DNA of 64,000 bases, taken from contig NZ_JQLI01000008.1 in assembly GCF_000744095.1 (NCBI RefSeq), forward strand, positions 4,154,001 to 4,218,000, written 5' to 3'. Position 1 is the stretch's first letter. Every line of letters begins with the position of its first letter. The position numbers were made by a program, and so were the translations under genes. The stretch is from Cupriavidus necator A5-1. Its GTDB lineage: Bacteria; Pseudomonadota; Gammaproteobacteria; Burkholderiales; Burkholderiaceae. Shown here piece by piece: positions 20,543 through 29,200 of the stretch. Under the pieces are notes generated by a model, which had not been told where the DNA came from, made no database searches, and saw only the letters and a program-made list of their open reading frames with translations.

Positions 20543-22183
20543 ATGGCCGCCGTCAAGCTCGTCACGCGCTGCCCGGCCTGCCGCACCGCCTTCCGGCTGG
20601 TCGCCGACCAGTTGCGCCTGCGCCAGGGGCTGGTGCGTTGCGGCCACTGCGAAACGGTGTTCGACGCGCGCGAACACCTGATCGAGATTCCCTTGCCGGC
20701 CGGCGGCACCACGCCGGCAGCGACCACCCCCGCCGCATCCGCGGCACCAGCTCCCGCTGCTTCCACCCCCGCATCGGCTGGGGCCGCGCGCGCGCCGCAG
20801 CCGGCTTCCCCGCCCCTCACACCTCTCACGCCCCAGACGCCGTTCAAGCCCACCATCGATCCCGGCTATGACGTGCCGGCGCTGGACGCGCCGACCATGA
20901 TGATGTCGCCGGAGGAGATGGACGCAGAGGCGGACGCCTCCGCGGCGGCTCCGGCGCCGACCGGCATGGACGACGACGAGATCGAGCGTGCGGTGCGCGA
21001 AGCCAACGAAGCCGTCGCGCGACGCGATGCGCGCGATGCCGAACGGCAGGCCGTGGCACCGGCGGAGGAACCGGCGCAGCCGCCGGCTGCCGTGGGAGTC
21101 GGGGCTGAAGTCGAGGCTGAAGTCGAGCCCGAAGTCGAGGCTGAGCCCGACCTTGAACTCGAGCCCGAGGCCGGCGCCGGCGCAGCGCCCGTATCAGCAA
21201 CCCCTGCCGGCCCGAATCACGCCGAGGACACCCCGGCACAGCCGGCATCCGTGGCCGTCCCCTGGCCGACGCTCGATCATGGCGCGCTGGATCTGGCGGA
21301 ACCGGCGGCGAAAAAGCCGGCTGCATCGGAACCGCAAGCCGCGACGGACAAGCTCGCACCAACGCCCGCCGCGCCCGCTGCAGCCATCCCCAGCGCGAGC
21401 GAATTCCTGCGCGCAGCGACCGCCGATGCCACGCCCGTGCCGTCGGTTCATGAGCCTGCCAGCACGCCTGCAAGCGCAGGTGGCGTCGATGGCGCTGACG
21501 ATAAGGCCGGCGCACAAGACTTCGGCCCCGAGACCGGCACTCAGCCCTCCACCGTCACCGGCGGCGCCGTCGCGCGCGAGCAGACCACGCGCCGCTGGAC
21601 CCGCACCGAAGCGCCGGCCGGCCCGGTGTTCGCCCCCGACTTCCTGCGCCACGCGCGCGAGCGTGAGCGCGAACGCACGCGCGAGCCCCGCCGTGGCACC
21701 GGGGTGCCGCGCTACGCGTGGCATGCGGCCGCCCTGGTGCTCGCCCTCGCCACTGCGGCACAGGCGGCGTACCTCGCGCGCAGCCAGCTCGCCGGCCGGT
21801 TCCCGATGCTGCGGCCGGTGCTCGAGGCGGCCTGCGCGCCGCTGGGCTGCGACGTGCCGCCCTGGCGCGACATCGACGCACTGCGTATCGAGAGCTCGCA
21901 GCTACAGCGCCAGGACGAAAGTGGCGACGTCTACCTGCTGTCGGTCACGCTGCGCAACCAGGGCCGGGCCAGCACCGTGCTTCCAGCCGTCGAGCTGGTG
22001 ATGACCGACCTGCAGGACCAACTGCTGCTGCGCCGGGTGCTGCAACCGGCGGATTATCTCGAGCCGACGCAAAAGGCCTTTGCCGCGCAGGGTCTTCGCG
22101 CGGGCATGGAGCTGCCGGTTCGGGTACGATTCCGGACGCAGCAGGCGCCAGCCAATTACCGCGTGCTGATTTTTTATCCCTGA
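20543..22183 (+). CDS. Zinc-ribbon and DUF3426 membrane protein
   Basis: A 546-residue protein in three parts. The N-terminus has an MJ0042-type zinc ribbon with cysteines at 10, 13, 33 and 36. The middle 330 residues are a low-complexity Ala/Pro/Glu linker, including a run of 'VEAEVEPEVEAEPDLELEP'. A transmembrane segment ('AAALVLALATAAQAAYLA') precedes a C-terminal DUF3426 domain, which should be periplasmic. The function is unknown; position next to prmA is typical. It may sense or regulate from the membrane, but that is inference. Confidence 0.85.
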   Translation: MAAVKLVTRCPACRTAFRLVADQLRLRQGLVRCGHCETVFDAREHLIEIPLPAGGTTPAATTPAASAAPAPAASTPASAGAARAPQPASPPLTPLTPQTPFKPTIDPGYDVPALDAPTMMMSPEEMDAEADASAAAPAPTGMDDDEIERAVREANEAVARRDARDAERQAVAPAEEPAQPPAAVGVGAEVEAEVEPEVEAEPDLELEPEAGAGAAPVSATPAGPNHAEDTPAQPASVAVPWPTLDHGALDLAEPAAKKPAASEPQAATDKLAPTPAAPAAAIPSASEFLRAATADATPVPSVHEPASTPASAGGVDGADDKAGAQDFGPETGTQPSTVTGGAVAREQTTRRWTRTEAPAGPVFAPDFLRHARERERERTREPRRGTGVPRYAWHAAALVLALATAAQAAYLARSQLAGRFPMLRPVLEAACAPLGCDVPPWRDIDALRIESSQLQRQDESGDVYLLSVTLRNQGRASTVLPAVELVMTDLQDQLLLRRVLQPADYLEPTQKAFAAQGLRAGMELPVRVRFRTQQAPANYRVLIFYP

Positions 22184-22304
22184 ATTCCCGGACCGCCGCC
22201 GGACCGAATCCGAGTCCGGCAGCGAGCCGCGCCCCCACCCCGGGCAATGACCGGCCAGGCGCCGGAAACTGAACCGGAAACCATCCAGACATCAAGGAGT
22301 AGAC

Positions 22305-22805
22305 ATGAGCAACGTCACCCTCGGCGGCAACCCGATCGAAGTCGCAGGCAAGTTCCCGCAGCCTGGCGACAAGGCACCGGCCTTCTCGCTGGTCGGCAAG
22401 GACCTGAAGGACGTCACGCTTGCCGACTTCGCCGGCAAGCGCAAGGTGCTGAACATCGTCCCGAGCCTGGACACGCCGGTGTGCCAGGCCTCGGCCCGCA
22501 AGTTCAATGAAGCCGCCAGCGGCCTCGACAACACGGTGGTGCTGACCATCTCGGCCGACCTGCCGTTCGCGATGGGCCGCTTCTGCACCGCCGAAGGCCT
22601 GGCCAACGTGGTGACGCTGTCGACCATGCGCGGTGCCGAGTTCAAGGGCAACTACGGCGTCGACATCAAGAGCGGCCCCCTGGCCGGCGTGACCGCCCGC
22701 GCGGTGGTGGTGCTCGACGAGAACGACACCGTCAAGTACGCCCAGCTCGTGCCGGAAATCAAGACCGAGCCGGACTACGACGCCGCCCTGGCCGCGCTGA
22801 AGTAA
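22305..22805 (+). CDS. tpx: Thiol peroxidase (atypical 2-Cys peroxiredoxin)
   Basis: A 166-residue Tpx that reduces lipid and other hydroperoxides using thioredoxin. The peroxidatic cysteine is Cys60 in '[15 protein letters not shown]' and the resolving cysteine is Cys94 in 'MGRFC'. Length and spacing match the family. It is preceded by AAGGAG and followed by a strong hairpin terminator, so it is probably transcribed alone. Confidence 0.96.
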   Translation: MSNVTLGGNPIEVAGKFPQPGDKAPAFSLVGKDLKDVTLADFAGKRKVLNIVPSLDTPVCQASARKFNEAASGLDNTVVLTISADLPFAMGRFCTAEGLANVVTLSTMRGAEFKGNYGVDIKSGPLAGVTARAVVVLDENDTVKYAQLVPEIKTEPDYDAALAALK

Positions 22806-22823
22806 TCCGCGCCACCTGACGGC

Positions 22824-22862
22824 AGCGGCCGCCCGCGGACCCGGGGCGGCCGCTTCTGCTTT
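22824..22862 (+). terminator. Hairpin terminator after tpx
   Basis: AGCGGCCGCCC (22824-22834) pairs perfectly over 11 bases with GGGCGGCCGCT (22844-22854), followed by a pyrimidine-rich TCTGCTTT tail. Confidence 0.7.
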
Positions 22863-22936
22863 CTGCCTTACCACTTTCGCAGTAGCCTTCCCGCAAGGGA
22901 TCCATCCACCTGACCGACCTACCACCTGGAGAGAGC

Positions 22937-23884
22937 ATGGCCAGCCTGATCTGCGGCTCCGTCGCCTACGACACCATCATGACGTTCGACGGACGTTTCC
23001 GAGAACACATCCTGCCGGACCAGATCCACATGCTGAACGTGTCGTTCCTGGTGCCCGGCATGCGGCGCGAGTTCGGCGGCTGCGCCGGCAATATCGCCTA
23101 CACGCTGAAGATGCTCGGCGGCGACCCCGTGGTGATGGCGACCGTAGGCACCGACGCCGAGCCGTACCTCGATTACCTGCGCAAGCTGGAGATTCCCACG
23201 CAACACATCCGCGTGCTGCCGGAGACGTTTACGGCGCAGGCCATGATCACCACCGACCTGGACAACAACCAGATCACCGCCTTCCACCCTGGCGCAATGA
23301 GCCAGTCGCAGCTGAACAACGTCAAGGATGCGCTGGGCAGCGCCAGCGCGCCGCGCCTTGGCATCGTCGCGCCCGACAGCCGCGAAGGCATGCTGCACCA
23401 CGCGCGCCAGTTCGCCGACGCGGGCGTGCCGTTCATCTTTGACCTCGGTCAGGCCATGCCCCTGTTCAACGGGGACGACCTGCGGGAGTTCGTTGAACTC
23501 GCCAGTTACGTGACAGTCAACGACTACGAGGCGCAGGTCCTGCTGTCGCGCACCGCGTGGACCAGCGCCGATGTCGCCGCCAAGGTCCGTGCCTTCATCG
23601 TCACGCACGGCGAGCGCGGCGCCAGCATCTTTGCCGATGGTCGCCAGTACGCGATCCCGGCCGTCCAGGCCGAGCGCATCGTGGACCCGACCGGCTGTGG
23701 CGACGCCTTCCGCGGCGGCCTGCTCTACGGTATTGAAAACGGTTTAGACTGGGAAACGACCGGGCGCCTGGCGTCGCTGATGGGGTCGGTCAAGATCGCG
23801 CAGCAGGGTCCGCAGAACCACTGGTTGTCGCGCGAGGAAATCGGCAACCGGTTCCAGTCTGCATTCGGGTACCGCTACGCCTGA
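22937..23884 (+). CDS. PfkB-family carbohydrate/nucleoside kinase
   Basis: A 315-residue ribokinase-fold kinase. The substrate motif 'FGGCAGNIAYTLKMLGG' is near the N-terminus, and the C-terminal signature DPTGCGDAFRGG has the catalytic base at Asp256. The N-terminus 'MASLICGSVAYDTIMTFDGR' matches bacterial members annotated as adenosine-kinase-like. The phosphorylated substrate cannot be fixed from sequence. The lipoprotein gene follows after 39 bases. Confidence 0.88.
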   Translation: MASLICGSVAYDTIMTFDGRFREHILPDQIHMLNVSFLVPGMRREFGGCAGNIAYTLKMLGGDPVVMATVGTDAEPYLDYLRKLEIPTQHIRVLPETFTAQAMITTDLDNNQITAFHPGAMSQSQLNNVKDALGSASAPRLGIVAPDSREGMLHHARQFADAGVPFIFDLGQAMPLFNGDDLREFVELASYVTVNDYEAQVLLSRTAWTSADVAAKVRAFIVTHGERGASIFADGRQYAIPAVQAERIVDPTGCGDAFRGGLLYGIENGLDWETTGRLASLMGSVKIAQQGPQNHWLSREEIGNRFQSAFGYRYA

Positions 23885-23923
23885 CCTGCTGGCAGCGCGT
23901 GGCTTCCTTACGGGAACAGAGAG

Positions 23924-24391
23924 ATGAACAACAAGCTCCGTGGCGGCGCCGTTGCCGTCATCGCCAGCGCCACGCTGGTCGCCGGCTGCGCCACCCAATC
24001 CAACTCCAACAGCGTCTACGGCACCGGCCAGGCACAGCACGAGCAGACCGTGCGCTACGGCGTAGTCGAAGGAGTGCGTGAAGTCACCATCCAGGGCGGC
24101 CAGACCGGTGCCGGCACACTCGCCGGAAGCGCCATCGGCGGCGTTGCCGCGGGCAGCACCATCGGCGGCGGCAACGGCGCGGTGGCGGCCGGCATCCTGG
24201 GCGCCATCCTCGGCGGCATCGCCGGCAGCGCAACCGAAAACAAGATCAACCAGCGCCGCGGCCTGGAGATCACCGTGCGCCTGGAAAACGGCGAGATGCG
24301 CGCCATCACACAGGAGGCCGATGAGGTCTTCCGTCCCGGTGATCGCGTGCGCCTGCTGTCGGCGGGCGGCGTGACCCGCATCACGCACTGA
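23924..24391 (+). CDS. Glycine-zipper outer-membrane lipoprotein (SlyB/Pcp-like)
   Basis: A 155-residue lipoprotein with lipobox LVAGC (Cys22). The centre is a glycine zipper, 'AGTLAGSAIGGVAAGSTIGG' followed by 'AAGILGAILGGIAGSATE', as in SlyB-type proteins. The C-terminus 'GLEITVRLENGEMRAI' resembles the Pcp/SlyB soluble part. Such proteins sit in the outer membrane and contribute to envelope integrity. It is followed by a terminator. Confidence 0.88.
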   Translation: MNNKLRGGAVAVIASATLVAGCATQSNSNSVYGTGQAQHEQTVRYGVVEGVREVTIQGGQTGAGTLAGSAIGGVAAGSTIGGGNGAVAAGILGAILGGIAGSATENKINQRRGLEITVRLENGEMRAITQEADEVFRPGDRVRLLSAGGVTRITH

Positions 24392-24420
24392 CCACCCGAG
24401 ACCGCCTCAGGCGCATCCTG

Positions 24421-24455
24421 GGCGCCGCGCCCCGCAAGGGTCGTGGCGCCTTTTT
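24421..24455 (+). terminator. Terminator after glycine-zipper lipoprotein
   Basis: GGCGCC arms (24421-24426 and 24445-24450) with extra imperfect pairing inside, followed directly by TTTTT. Confidence 0.75.
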
Positions 24456-24476
24456 CTTTGCCGGCGCGCGCCCATG

Positions 24477-24509
24477 AAAAAACCCGCCGGGCGGATGCCA
24501 TCGGCGGGT
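24477..24509 (-). terminator. Terminator of histone H1-like gene
   Basis: On the minus strand ACCCGCCG (24502-24509) pairs with CGGCGGGT (24482-24489) and is followed by TTTTTT (24477-24482 on the plus strand as A). Confidence 0.8.
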
Positions 24510-24624
24510 CGGCAAGACTGGCGTCTTGCTGGCCGGATACGCAGTATCCGGTCATGTGGGCACGCGCTGCGTGCCGGTGCGGTTCCTTGCGGAACGTGCA
24601 AGCTCCACGCCGTGGCGGCGCAGC

Positions 24625-25206
24625 TTACGGACGGTTGCCCGTCGGGAACGGCCAGGCAGCAGCCGGGTTCAGCGCGGTCTTGGCAGCCGAAGCGGGAGCC
24701 ACGGCAGGGGCAGCGGCAGGCTTGGCAGCAGGCGCCTTCTTGGCAGCGGCCTTCTTGGCAGCCGGCTTCTTGGCGGCGGCCTTCTTGGCCGGGGCCTTCT
24801 TGGCGGCTACCTTCTTGGTTGCAGCCTTCTTGGCGGCCGGTGCCTTCTTGGCGGCGACCTTCTTGGTTGCGACCTTCTTGGCCGGGGCCTTCTTGGCGGC
24901 TACCTTCTTGGTCGCGACCTTCTTGGCTGCCGGTGCCTTCTTGGCTGCAACCTTCTTGGCGGCTACCTTCTTGGTCGCGACCTTCTTGGCGGGGGCCTTC
25001 TTGGCCGCTGCCTTCTTGGCGGCCGGTGCCTTCTTGGCGGCTACCTTCTTGGTTGCGGCCTTCTTGGCCGGGGCCTTCTTGGCGGCCGGTGCTGCCTTCT
25101 TGGCGGCTACCTTCTTCACAGCAGCCTTCTTGGCCGGAGCGGCCTTCTTGGCGGCCGGCTTGGCGGCCTTCTTAGCCGCCGGCTTTTTCTTTGCAGCAGT
25201 TGCCAT
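24625..25206 (-). CDS. Histone H1-like / AlgP-like Lys-Ala repeat DNA-binding protein
   Basis: A 193-residue protein made almost entirely of repeats of the type [15 protein letters not shown], with a non-repetitive tail '[13 protein letters not shown]'. Such very basic proteins, resembling the eukaryotic histone H1 tail and Pseudomonas AlgP, bind DNA non-specifically and are thought to affect nucleoid compaction. The start MATAAKKKP at 25206 was chosen because AAGGAG lies 6 bases upstream. The DNA is a tandem array of related 15-33 base units, so length is likely to vary between strains. It has its own terminator and a distant promoter candidate. Confidence 0.88.
   Translation of the reverse strand: MATAAKKKPAAKKAAKPAAKKAAPAKKAAVKKVAAKKAAPAAKKAPAKKAATKKVAAKKAPAAKKAAAKKAPAKKVATKKVAAKKVAAKKAPAAKKVATKKVAAKKAPAKKVATKKVAAKKAPAAKKAATKKVAAKKAPAKKAAAKKPAAKKAAAKKAPAAKPAAAPAVAPASAAKTALNPAAAWPFPTGNRP
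24713..25180. repeat. Tandem coding repeat in histone H1-like gene
   Basis: Degenerate units read on the plus strand as 'GCCTTCTTGGCGGCTACCTT' and variants, arranged head to tail. They encode alternating Lys-Lys and Ala/Pro/Val/Thr blocks. This is a gene-internal repeat, not a CRISPR. Confidence 0.8.
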
Positions 25207-25221
25207 GGATAACTCCTTCAC

Positions 25222-26855
25222 TAGAGAGTGAATATCGAATGACCTAAGTTGGCGACCCGACCGACCCGAGGCGCAATACAGCCGCGCGGCCCCAGTCGAG
25301 CGAGCGATTCATCGGCGCGCGGCGCATTTGCGGCTGCACGCTAATGAATTCGGTTGCAGGCGCACCGCCCCTGGCGGTGACTTGGCGGCCGGAGCGAGCC
25401 CGCAAGCGGGTCTCGGGCACGTGCCGCGCCCTGGAATATTCGATCAGCCCGCGCCGCCCGTTGAGTCGGCGCGCGGCCAGAAATGAGGAGATATCGGACT
25501 GCAGGCCTGCGGTGCGGGCATGGCCTCGCGCACGGCAGGCGGCATTCATCATTCGGTGGTAGCTGGCCCAACCCGTTACTGGGCCAAGGGAGACTGCACG
25601 CGTTTTAAGAAGCCGGTCCGGCCTGGTCTGCGTCAAAGTTCTCGTGCTCCTCAGCTACTACCTGCATCACTGCATCGAAGCGCGCATCGCGCTCGTCGTT
25701 CCATCTTGCTCTTCCTGCTTCTCTGCAATGAAGTGAGACTCTTGTCAAGGCGAATCATAATTCGTTTGCACGATGATGTTAAGAAAAAAGTGCAAAAAAA
25801 CTTGCCTGCATGCATCGCTCCAACTAGTTCTCACGCGTGTCGTCACGAAGACGTTGCCGATGGCATCGCGATGCAGCGCGCGCACGCATGCGGCGGTGCG
25901 TGTTTCTCTGTCTCGCACACGCGTCGCGAAACCTTTCACACCATCCACGCACGCAGCTTTTACACACCCGTGTGAGACCCGATTACAAGTCGCGTGATGC
26001 GCGTCGCAAGCGCGCGCAAAGGTCGCGTCGCGTCTCACCTCGACTTGCGAAAAGCCGCATGGACAAAGGCTTTGCGGGCGATGCACCGCGGCGCGCGGGG
26101 CACACCGCGAGGTGCGCAAGCGGGTTCGCGAGTGCGCGTGCGACTGGCCGCGCTGCACGTCCTCTGCATGCGTTACACAGTCGGCCGCGCGCTCGATCGC
26201 GGCATTGCAGCGGACCTGCGGCATCGATCCGCGCGCGCATCGCGCGACACGATGCGCGAACCTCGGCGCGAGTGATGCGCGCGCGCAACGGTTTGCATCG
26301 GAGCAACAGCGCGAACGCATCGAAAGCGTTGCGATTGAGCAAAGCGACGACGCGAGCGAAGCATTGCGGCAACACATCGGCGGTGCGTCGCGCCACACCA
26401 TCGCCGTCACGATCGCCGCACGCGCATCCATCGGCGCTCTTGCTCCTCGAGGGTGCCGGAGGTTGCCGGGGTATCGCTCGCTCAGTTGGATCGTCAGTTG
26501 AGTTCTCAGTTACGTCATCGCTCGCTCCGGCGCATGTGGCACGCGAGGTGCCCGCGGCGCGTCGTACGTCCGCTTAGAGGATTGCTTCAGCGCCCCCGCG
26601 GCGATGCCAATTGCTGCAACACAAAAACCCGCAAACCGCACGTGCAGGCGGCTTTGCGGGTAGCGGGCCAGGTCGAAGCCAAGGCTTGCGCGCCGTCGCG
26701 CCGGATTGCGGTGACGCCCCCGCGCCAGTAGATTGGCGTGCGCGCCCGCCGCTCGCTCACTGCCCGGATGACCCGCTTCGGTCCATTGCGGCAGCCGCCG
26801 CGCGACGCACCGCACCGGCATGCTGCCGGTGGCCACGAACCTCAAAGGAGACATC
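25222..26855. other. 1.6-kb region without a convincing gene, compositionally odd
   Basis: No frame on either strand has a recognisable protein. The part at 25222-25750 is ordinary GC-rich sequence, and a short AT-rich stretch with a promoter candidate lies at 25740-25800. From about 25840 to 26560 the DNA is dominated by alternating purine-pyrimidine steps (CG, CA, TG), for example GCGCGCGCATCGCGCGACAC at 26231-26250. Open frames here give Arg/Ala/His/Cys-rich shadow proteins on both strands. From 26600 the composition returns to normal before the DUF2147 gene. Confidence 0.5.
25754..25782 (-). promoter_or_regulatory. Strong sigma70 promoter candidate upstream of histone H1-like gene
   Basis: On the minus strand TTAACA (25777-25782) and TATGAT (25754-25759) are exactly 17 bases apart. 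The nearest gene in that direction is the histone H1-like gene, whose start is about 540 bases away. A palindrome CGAAT-CATA-ATTCG (25751-25764) overlaps the -10. Confidence 0.5.
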
Positions 26856-27329
26856 ATGCGCATCCATCCCACCCTCGCCCGCACCCGACCACTGTGGCGC
26901 GCCGCCGTGCTCGCCGCCGCCCTGCTCGGCAGCGCCGCGGCGATGGCCCAGGCCACGCCGAGCGGCATGTGGAAGACCATCGATGACAACACCGGCAAGC
27001 CGCGCGGCCTGGTGGAGATCACCGAGAAGAACGGCGTCTACAGCGGGCGCCTGGTGAAGACCTTCGTCGAGAGCGACGGCAAGCCGCGCGTGTGCGACAA
27101 GTGCACCGACGCGCGCAAGGACCAGCCCGTGATCGGCATGACCATCGTGTCCGGCCTGCGCAAGACCGGCGAGAACGAGTGGAGCGGCGGCGAGATCCTG
27201 GACCCCGAGAACGGCAAGGTCTACAAGAGCAAGATGTCGCTGGCCGAGGATGGCAACAAGCTCAACGTGCGCGGCTTCATCGGCATCAGCCTGATCGGCC
27301 GTACCCAGACCTGGGAGCGCGAGCACTAA
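26856..27329 (+). CDS. DUF2147 family secreted protein
   Basis: A 157-residue protein with a signal peptide ending near residue 31 (AMA-QATPSG). The mature part 'GMWKTIDDNTGKPRGLVEI' and the C-terminal 'GFIGISLIGRTQTWER' are the DUF2147 signature, a small beta-rich periplasmic domain of unknown function. The pair CDKC (residues 86-89) could form a disulfide. The ribosome site AAAGGAG lies 8 bases before ATG. Confidence 0.88.
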   Translation: MRIHPTLARTRPLWRAAVLAAALLGSAAAMAQATPSGMWKTIDDNTGKPRGLVEITEKNGVYSGRLVKTFVESDGKPRVCDKCTDARKDQPVIGMTIVSGLRKTGENEWSGGEILDPENGKVYKSKMSLAEDGNKLNVRGFIGISLIGRTQTWEREH

Positions 27330-27486
27330 GCAGCGCGGCGACGAGATGGCATGCCGGCGCGGTGGAGGACTCAGGGTTTCTCCGCAGGCGCGCTGTTGCA
27401 TGCTTGACGTGGCGGACCTGCGCGACGCGGAGATGAGTGCGGATTGATGGACTTGATCTTGTCCGGCGCGCGTTGCGCTGCCAGGC

Positions 27487-27513
27487 TCGCGGGAGAGGGT
27501 TGGGGTGAGGGCC
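27487..27513. repeat. REP-like palindromic element, first copy (inverted)
   Basis: The segment around GCGGGAGAGGGTTGGGGTGA is followed 45 bases later by an inverted GCCCTCACCCC block (27557-27566). The two form a BIME-like inverted pair, the second member of which is split by the IS110 element. Confidence 0.55.
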
Positions 27514-27589
27514 AGGGTGTCGATGAAGTGGCGGCCGCCGATAATGCCACCGCGTGCCCTCACCCCCTGCCCCTTTCCATGAACCAGCG

Positions 27590-28892
27590 CTAACCCATTG
27601 TTTTTGCTGGCACCAGATCCAGGCCATGTTTCTGCGCGAGCTTGCGTAGCACGCGCTGCTCGGACTGCGCGGTACGGGTCTGGTAGTAGCGCAGACCCTG
27701 CTCGACGTAGTCCGAGCCCTTGACCATCGTCTGCCAGAACAAGGCAGCGAGCTTGCGCGCGAGCGCTTTGTTGGCAATGAGTCCGCCGCGGCGGGCCTTG
27801 AGCCGGCGATAGAAGCGGCCCAGGGCCTTATCAACGCTGTTGGCCAGGCTACGGGCCATGGTGCAGAACAGTTGGCCGGTACGGTTGCGGTGGCGCGCTT
27901 GCTGGGAGCGGCGCTTGCCGCTCTGGTGCGAGCCCGGTCCAGGCGGTGAAGTGCTTGGCGGTGGGCCACCGGCTCAGATCGGTGCCGACCTCACCGATCA
28001 CGAGCAGCAGCGAGTAGTCGGCGAGCCCCGGCAGTTGGGTGGGATCATTGCCGCCGCACAGCTGCAGCAGCATGCGGTGCAGGCCGTCGATCTTGGGCGT
28101 ATGAGTGCCGCCCGGCTTGGCCGGCGAGGCCGGGTCGTCGTCGCGGGGGGGACCGCTCAGTGCGCGTAGCACCTGTTCGATGGCGCGATCGCATTCGCTG
28201 ATCTGGCTTTGGTAGTGCTGCCAGCTCTGCAAGGCCTGGCGCAGGGCAAACAGGTGTTCATGCTTCCACATGTCGCGTAGCGATTCCTTGACCCGATCGC
28301 CCTTGTGCTTGCGGATTTGCGCGTCGCATAGCGTCAGCAGGTAAGCGGGGTCGCGCCGGCCGGCCAGGATGGCGTCGATGACCTTGAGCGCGCTGACGCC
28401 GGTGAGGTCGCTGATGACCGCATGGAACTTGACGTTCATGCGCTCGAGCGCCTTTTGCATGTGCTGCACGTGGCTGGCGGCCATCGTGATGTGATCCTGG
28501 CGCAAGCGCAGATAGTCCTGCAGTTGCCGGATTTCGGCCGGGGGCACGAAGCCGGAGTGCAGCAGGCCGTGCGCATGCAGCGTGGCCAGCCACTGGCAGT
28601 CGGCCATGTCGGTCTTGCGTCCGGGCAGGTTGCGCACCAGCCGGCCATTGACCACCAGGACCGTGATGGTGGCGGCCTCCAGCGCGCCGTACAGGTACAG
28701 CCAGTACACGCCGGTCGCCTCCATGGCCACCGAGCGCACGCCTTGGTCGCGCAGCCAATGGATCAGCGTCGAGACGTCCTGGGTCAGGGTGCCAAAGACC
28801 CGCGGCGTGTCACCCGCGATGGACACGTGCAACTTCTCGCTGCCCACGTCGATGCCGGTGGCCCGGTCATCCAATACCGGTAGCGTTTTCAT
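27590..28892 (-). pseudogene. IS110-family transposase (DEDD), frameshifted
   Basis: From MKTLPVLDDRATGIDVGSEK at 28892 the RuvC-like DEDD set is visible as Asp15, Glu58, Asp95 and Asp98, then a coiled-coil region and the Tnp domain 'LPGLADYSLLLVIGEVGTDL'. The frame breaks after 'AWTGLAP' near 27940. The expected continuation GSHQSGKRRSQQARHRNRTG is in another frame and joins the segment ending VPAKTMG at 27590. The break precedes the conserved HQSG serine region, so the product should be inactive. An 11-base slippage deletion between GGCTCGCACC copies would explain the shift. Confidence 0.88.
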
Positions 28893-29146
28893 CTGCGGCC
28901 TCCTCTTCTTGGGAAGGATCGGCGCCAACGTGCCCGGCAGACCCGAAAATGGAAACAAACCTACCCAGCGGGAAGCTAACGACGCTCACCAATCAAGCCC
29001 AATGCTGTCTGCCGGAGCCAGTCTCTCCCACGGGCAACAAGAAGTGCACCAGAGGGGACGCGGCCACACTGCGCGTCAAGGCCGAGTATCAACCACTGTA
29101 CTACCGGTTCCTGGGGCAAGCCGGCATGGGCCGCATGCGGGGGACT
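28893..29146 (-). ncRNA. Putative bridge-RNA-encoding non-coding end of the IS110 element
   Basis: This is the only long non-coding stretch of the element. It contains CTCTCCC (29023-29029) and AGAGGGG (29051-29057). These match the right half and the complement of the left half of the REP target including its CT core, 21 bases apart and bracketed by GTC/GAC. Two guide segments on opposite sides of a loop are the known design of a bridge RNA target-binding loop. RNA boundaries and strand are inferred. Confidence 0.45.
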
Positions 29147-29169
29147 CTCCCGCAAGCGGGAGAGGGGAG
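29147..29169. repeat. REP-like palindrome, right part of split copy
   Basis: CTCCCGCAAGCGGGAGAGGG with flanking bases. It completes the 26-bp palindrome whose first five bases lie at 27570-27574 on the other side of the IS110 element. Confidence 0.8.
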
Positions 29170-29200
29170 CGAACCAGCAGAAGATGAAACGGCTCAGGCG

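Larger units (their letters stand above)
27575..29146 (-). mobile_element. IS110-family insertion sequence (about 1572 bp), inserted in a REP-like palindrome
   Basis: Borders were set by reconstruction. Joining 27570-27574 (CCCCT) to 29147-29167 recreates, base for base, the 26-bp REP palindrome found intact at 55935-55960. A CT dinucleotide (27573-27574 and 29145-29146) is shared at both junctions, as expected for IS110-family recombination. The transposase lies leftward with a long 254-base non-coding end upstream of it and only 15 bases after its stop. That layout matches the IS110 group, whose long non-coding end encodes the bridge RNA. The transposase is frameshifted. Confidence 0.85.

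Noticed and set aside
24713-25180. Regular repeat array that could look like a CRISPR
   Set aside because: Units are contiguous, lack spacers and encode the Lys-Ala repeats of the histone H1-like protein.
25745-26431. A 228-codon reverse frame and overlapping forward frames in the odd-composition region
   Set aside because: Frames are open on several phases at once and give Arg/Cys/His/Ala-rich sequence without motifs or a ribosome site.
29021-29059. Reading the two seven-base matches as part of another REP copy
   Set aside because: The intervening sequence is unrelated to the REP unit and they lie inside the element's non-coding end, so guide segments are the better explanation.
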